Below are positions 61,820 through 64,000 of a stretch of 64,000 bases of DNA, piece after piece. Within the stretch, counting starts at the first letter, position 1. Each line of letters begins with the position of its first letter. Made by a program: the position numbers and the translations under genes. The notes below the pieces were generated by a model. The model made no database searches, had not been told where the DNA came from, and was given only the letters and a program-made list of their open reading frames with translations. Source of the DNA: Acerihabitans arboris (lineage in GTDB: Bacteria; Pseudomonadota; Gammaproteobacteria; Enterobacterales; Enterobacteriaceae); assembly GCF_010131535.1 (NCBI RefSeq), contig NZ_WUBS01000003.1:248001-312000 (forward strand), written 5' to 3'.

Positions 61820-62174
61820 TCTTTAAGTGAAATTTTATTTAAACCTCACTTTAATTATTTTTTCCTAGGCTGAGCCTATGGGAATCATATTTCTACGGCG
61901 CACTTCATTAAATAACTATTCTGTTATTTTATTAAGTAAAATAATCATAATTTGGGGATACGCCCTTGCCCGTGGCATAATCGACAGGGGTTTTTATGCG
62001 CTTCCATGGCTATTTTTACCGGTAATGTGAAGCAGGCCTGCGTCAGGAAGGCGCGAAATCCTTAACATCTCCTCTCATTTTGTGGCGTAATGATGTCGGG
62101 ACGAAATTACATGCCCACGGCGCTATTTTGGTTAGCGCCTAACGGGATGGTCTCTTAATGACTACGGAGGAAAC

Positions 62175-63788
62175 ATGGCTATAAGCCGGCGTAAAACGCC
62201 GCTGACATTGAGCACCTCCGTCATTTTAATGGTATCGGGTGTCATCGTTTCGGTGTTGGTGGTGGTACATATGCTGTTTTTCAGCCAGATCAGCGAACTG
62301 GCCGAGAATAACGTGCGCGATAAAGCCTTCGCCATCGCCCGCACCCTGGCGTTGGATCCGGAAATAGTGCAGGGATTAAGCGGCCAGGGCAAGACGGGGG
62401 CCATCCAGCAGGTGGCGGAAGCGGCAAGAATCCGCAACGATCTGTTTTTCATCGTGATTACCGATATGAACCGGATCCGTTTTTCACATCCGAATGCCGA
62501 ACTGCTGGGCAAGGTCTATGTCGGCGACGATATCCTGCCGGCGCTGCAGGCGCGGGAAAACCAGGCGATTAACCTGGGCACGCTGGGCCGGGCGCTGCGC
62601 ATCTATACGCCGGTCTACGACGCCGCGCGGCGCCAGATAGGCGTGGTGGCGATCGGCATTTCCCTGGACACGGTACAGGCCATCGTCAACGGCAGCCGCT
62701 GGAACCTGCTGTGGACCGCGCTTATCGGCGCCATCGTGGGCGGCATGGGCACCTGGCTGCTGGTGAAAGCGCTTAAACGCATCATGCTGGGGTTTGAACC
62801 CTATGAAATCGCCCGGCTGTTCGAGGAACGCAACGCGATGCTGCAATCGGTCAAGGAAGGCGTAATTGCCGTCGACGCCGACGGGCAGATTACGCTTATC
62901 AACGACGAGGCCAAGCGGTTGTTCAAGCAGCACGGCCCCTGGGAAAACCTGCTGCTGGACGCGGCGAGCAAACACTGGCCGGCGCAGCTTTTTTTGCGCA
63001 ATGTGCTGCAAACCGGCAAACCCCAGCGCGACCGTGAGAGCCATATCAACGGTAGCGTGCTGTTAACCAATACCGTGCCGGTGATAGTGAACGGGGATAT
63101 CGTCGGGGCCATTGCCACGTTCCGCGATAAAACCGAAGTCGCCCGCCTGCTCGAGCGCCTGGACGGCATGTCGGCTTATGCCGATACCCTGCGGGTGCAA
63201 TCCCACGAATTCATGAATAAACTGCATGTGATCCTCGGCATGCTGCACCTGAAAAGCTACCGGGCGCTGGAGTCCTACATCCTGAAAACGGCCAATAATT
63301 ATCAAAACGAAATCGGCACCCTGATTCGCATTGTCAAATCACCGGTGATCGCCGGCTTCCTGCTCGGCAAGATCAACCGCGCCCGCGATCTGGATATCGG
63401 CCTGGTTATCACCGAGGACAGCTGGCTGCCGGATACCGATGATAATGACGCCACCGCTTGCCTGATCACCGTATTGGGCAATGTGATTGAAAATGCCATG
63501 GACGCCCTGGCCGATCGCGAAAGGGGCACCATCACCGTCAGTTTCCTGTATCGGGATGATATGCTGTTGGAGTGTACCGTGATTGACGACGGTCCCGGCA
63601 TCAATCCGGCCGTGGGGGACACTATCTTCCAGCGCGGATTCTCCACCAAAGGCACAGGACGCGGCATCGGTCTGTACCTGGCCAGGCAGGGCGTGGAGCG
63701 GCTGGGAGGCTGGGTGAAGTTTACGTCTGAACCGGGGGTGAGCACCCGGTTCGACATCATGTTGCCTTATCGGATAAAAACGGGTTAA
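62175..63788 (+). CDS. dcuS: C4-dicarboxylate sensor histidine kinase DcuS
   Basis: A 537-residue CitA-family sensor kinase, colinear with E. coli DcuS. TM1 (about 13-35), periplasmic PDC ligand domain (38-178), TM2 (182-203), cytoplasmic PAS (212-325), and the kinase: phosphorylated His344 in QSHEFMNKLHVILG, N box VIENAMDAL, and G boxes DDGPGI and GTGRGIGLYL. It senses fumarate and succinate and phosphorylates DcuR, the known activator of frdABCD and dcuB. It is divergent from hybO and just upstream of dcuR. Confidence 0.94.
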   Translation: MAISRRKTPLTLSTSVILMVSGVIVSVLVVVHMLFFSQISELAENNVRDKAFAIARTLALDPEIVQGLSGQGKTGAIQQVAEAARIRNDLFFIVITDMNRIRFSHPNAELLGKVYVGDDILPALQARENQAINLGTLGRALRIYTPVYDAARRQIGVVAIGISLDTVQAIVNGSRWNLLWTALIGAIVGGMGTWLLVKALKRIMLGFEPYEIARLFEERNAMLQSVKEGVIAVDADGQITLINDEAKRLFKQHGPWENLLLDAASKHWPAQLFLRNVLQTGKPQRDRESHINGSVLLTNTVPVIVNGDIVGAIATFRDKTEVARLLERLDGMSAYADTLRVQSHEFMNKLHVILGMLHLKSYRALESYILKTANNYQNEIGTLIRIVKSPVIAGFLLGKINRARDLDIGLVITEDSWLPDTDDNDATACLITVLGNVIENAMDALADRERGTITVSFLYRDDMLLECTVIDDGPGINPAVGDTIFQRGFSTKGTGRGIGLYLARQGVERLGGWVKFTSEPGVSTRFDIMLPYRIKTG

Positions 63789-63792
63789 CCCT

Positions 63793-64000
63793 ATGATAAA
63801 CACTTTGATTGTCGACGATGACGCCATGGTTGCCGAGTTGAATAAATGCTACCTGAGCCAGGTCAGCGGTTTTCAATACCATGCCACCGCCTCTACCCTC
63901 CAGCAGGCCAGGGCGCTGCTGATGGAGGCCGGGGATAACATCGATCTGGTGCTGCTGGATATCTATATGCAACAAGACAATGGTCTGGACCTGTTGCCGA
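63793..64000 (+). CDS. dcuR: Response regulator DcuR, 3' part cut by window edge
   Basis: The first 69 codons of a CitB-class response regulator: INTLIVDDDAMVAELNKCY (acidic pocket) and phospho-acceptor Asp in LVLLDIYMQQDNGLDLLP, near-identical to E. coli DcuR. It starts 4 bp after the dcuS stop. The HTH output domain lies beyond the window. Confidence 0.93.
   Translation, partial: MINTLIVDDDAMVAELNKCYLSQVSGFQYHATASTLQQARALLMEAGDNIDLVLLDIYMQQDNGLDLLP

Larger units (their letters stand above)
61673..62174. promoter_or_regulatory. Divergent promoter region of hyb and dcuS, 502 bp, no gene
   Basis: A strongly AT-rich region between hybO and dcuS. It contains an FNR box at 61757-61770, a perfect inverted repeat at 61799-61819 and an imperfect one at 61822-61854 (TTTAAGTGA/TCACTTTAA). 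The right third (61970-62170) holds no element I could name. The dcuS ribosome site is GGAGG at 62166. Confidence 0.6.

Noticed and set aside
1..64000. tRNA genes, CRISPR arrays, prophage or insertion sequences
   Set aside because: No cloverleaf-like gene, no regularly spaced repeats, no transposase, integrase or phage structural motifs were found on either strand.

Overview
The window looks like a chromosome segment of a GC-rich member of the Enterobacterales. FrdABCD, hydrogenase-2 (HybOABCDEFG) and DcuSR read almost colinearly with their Escherichia coli counterparts, while the accessory half is full of catabolic and transport operons of a kind common in plant- or insect-associated relatives (Pectobacteriaceae/Sodalis-like). 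The genus cannot be fixed from the sequence alone. No tRNA, rRNA, CRISPR array, prophage or intact insertion sequence was seen.

Layout. 1-1480: a truncated M20 peptidase gene diverging from a LysR regulator. 1529-6274 (minus): a catabolic operon (iron-dependent alcohol dehydrogenase, DapA-type lyase, D-2-hydroxyacid dehydrogenase, MFS carrier, ending in a decayed SDR remnant). 6551-10569 (minus): a binding-protein/fused permease/ATPase ABC importer of the ferric/small-anion type. 10985-12740 (minus): an SDR and a GntR regulator with two winged-helix domains. 12934-20039 (plus): a polar-amino-acid ABC importer followed by an M20 peptidase, an enolase-superfamily enzyme, a creatinase/ectoine-hydrolase-like M24 protein and a second DapA-type lyase. 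20040-22799: a CTP-synthase-like glutaminase without a synthetase domain, divergent from an aminotransferase. One 16-bp operator pattern, TGTAT-N6-ATACA, lies before the GntR gene, before the importer and between the glutaminase and aminotransferase genes, which joins these units into one candidate regulon.

23216-40236 (plus): a nitrogen-compound catabolic region. It holds a GabD-like aldehyde dehydrogenase, a second aldehyde dehydrogenase, a HAD hydrolase, two FAD amine oxidases, a peptide-type ABC importer, a GNAT, a D-2-hydroxyacid dehydrogenase, an M20 amidohydrolase, GabT and an Lrp-type regulator. 40371-44439: hydantoinase/oxoprolinase HyuA and HyuB. 44540-50933: a SorC regulator divergent from a class I aldolase and a P-loop kinase, then an ascorbate-type PTS (EIIA, EIIB, EIIC) with a divergent phosphofructokinase and a small TPR-like protein. 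This is probably one sugar pathway of unknown substrate.

51400-64000: an anaerobic respiration island. frdABCD runs rightward and meets the leftward hybOABCDEFG operon at a shared terminator. A perfect FNR box lies before hybO, and dcuS-dcuR (the latter cut by the window end) follow divergently. Together they give hydrogen oxidation, fumarate reduction and the C4-dicarboxylate sensor in one place.
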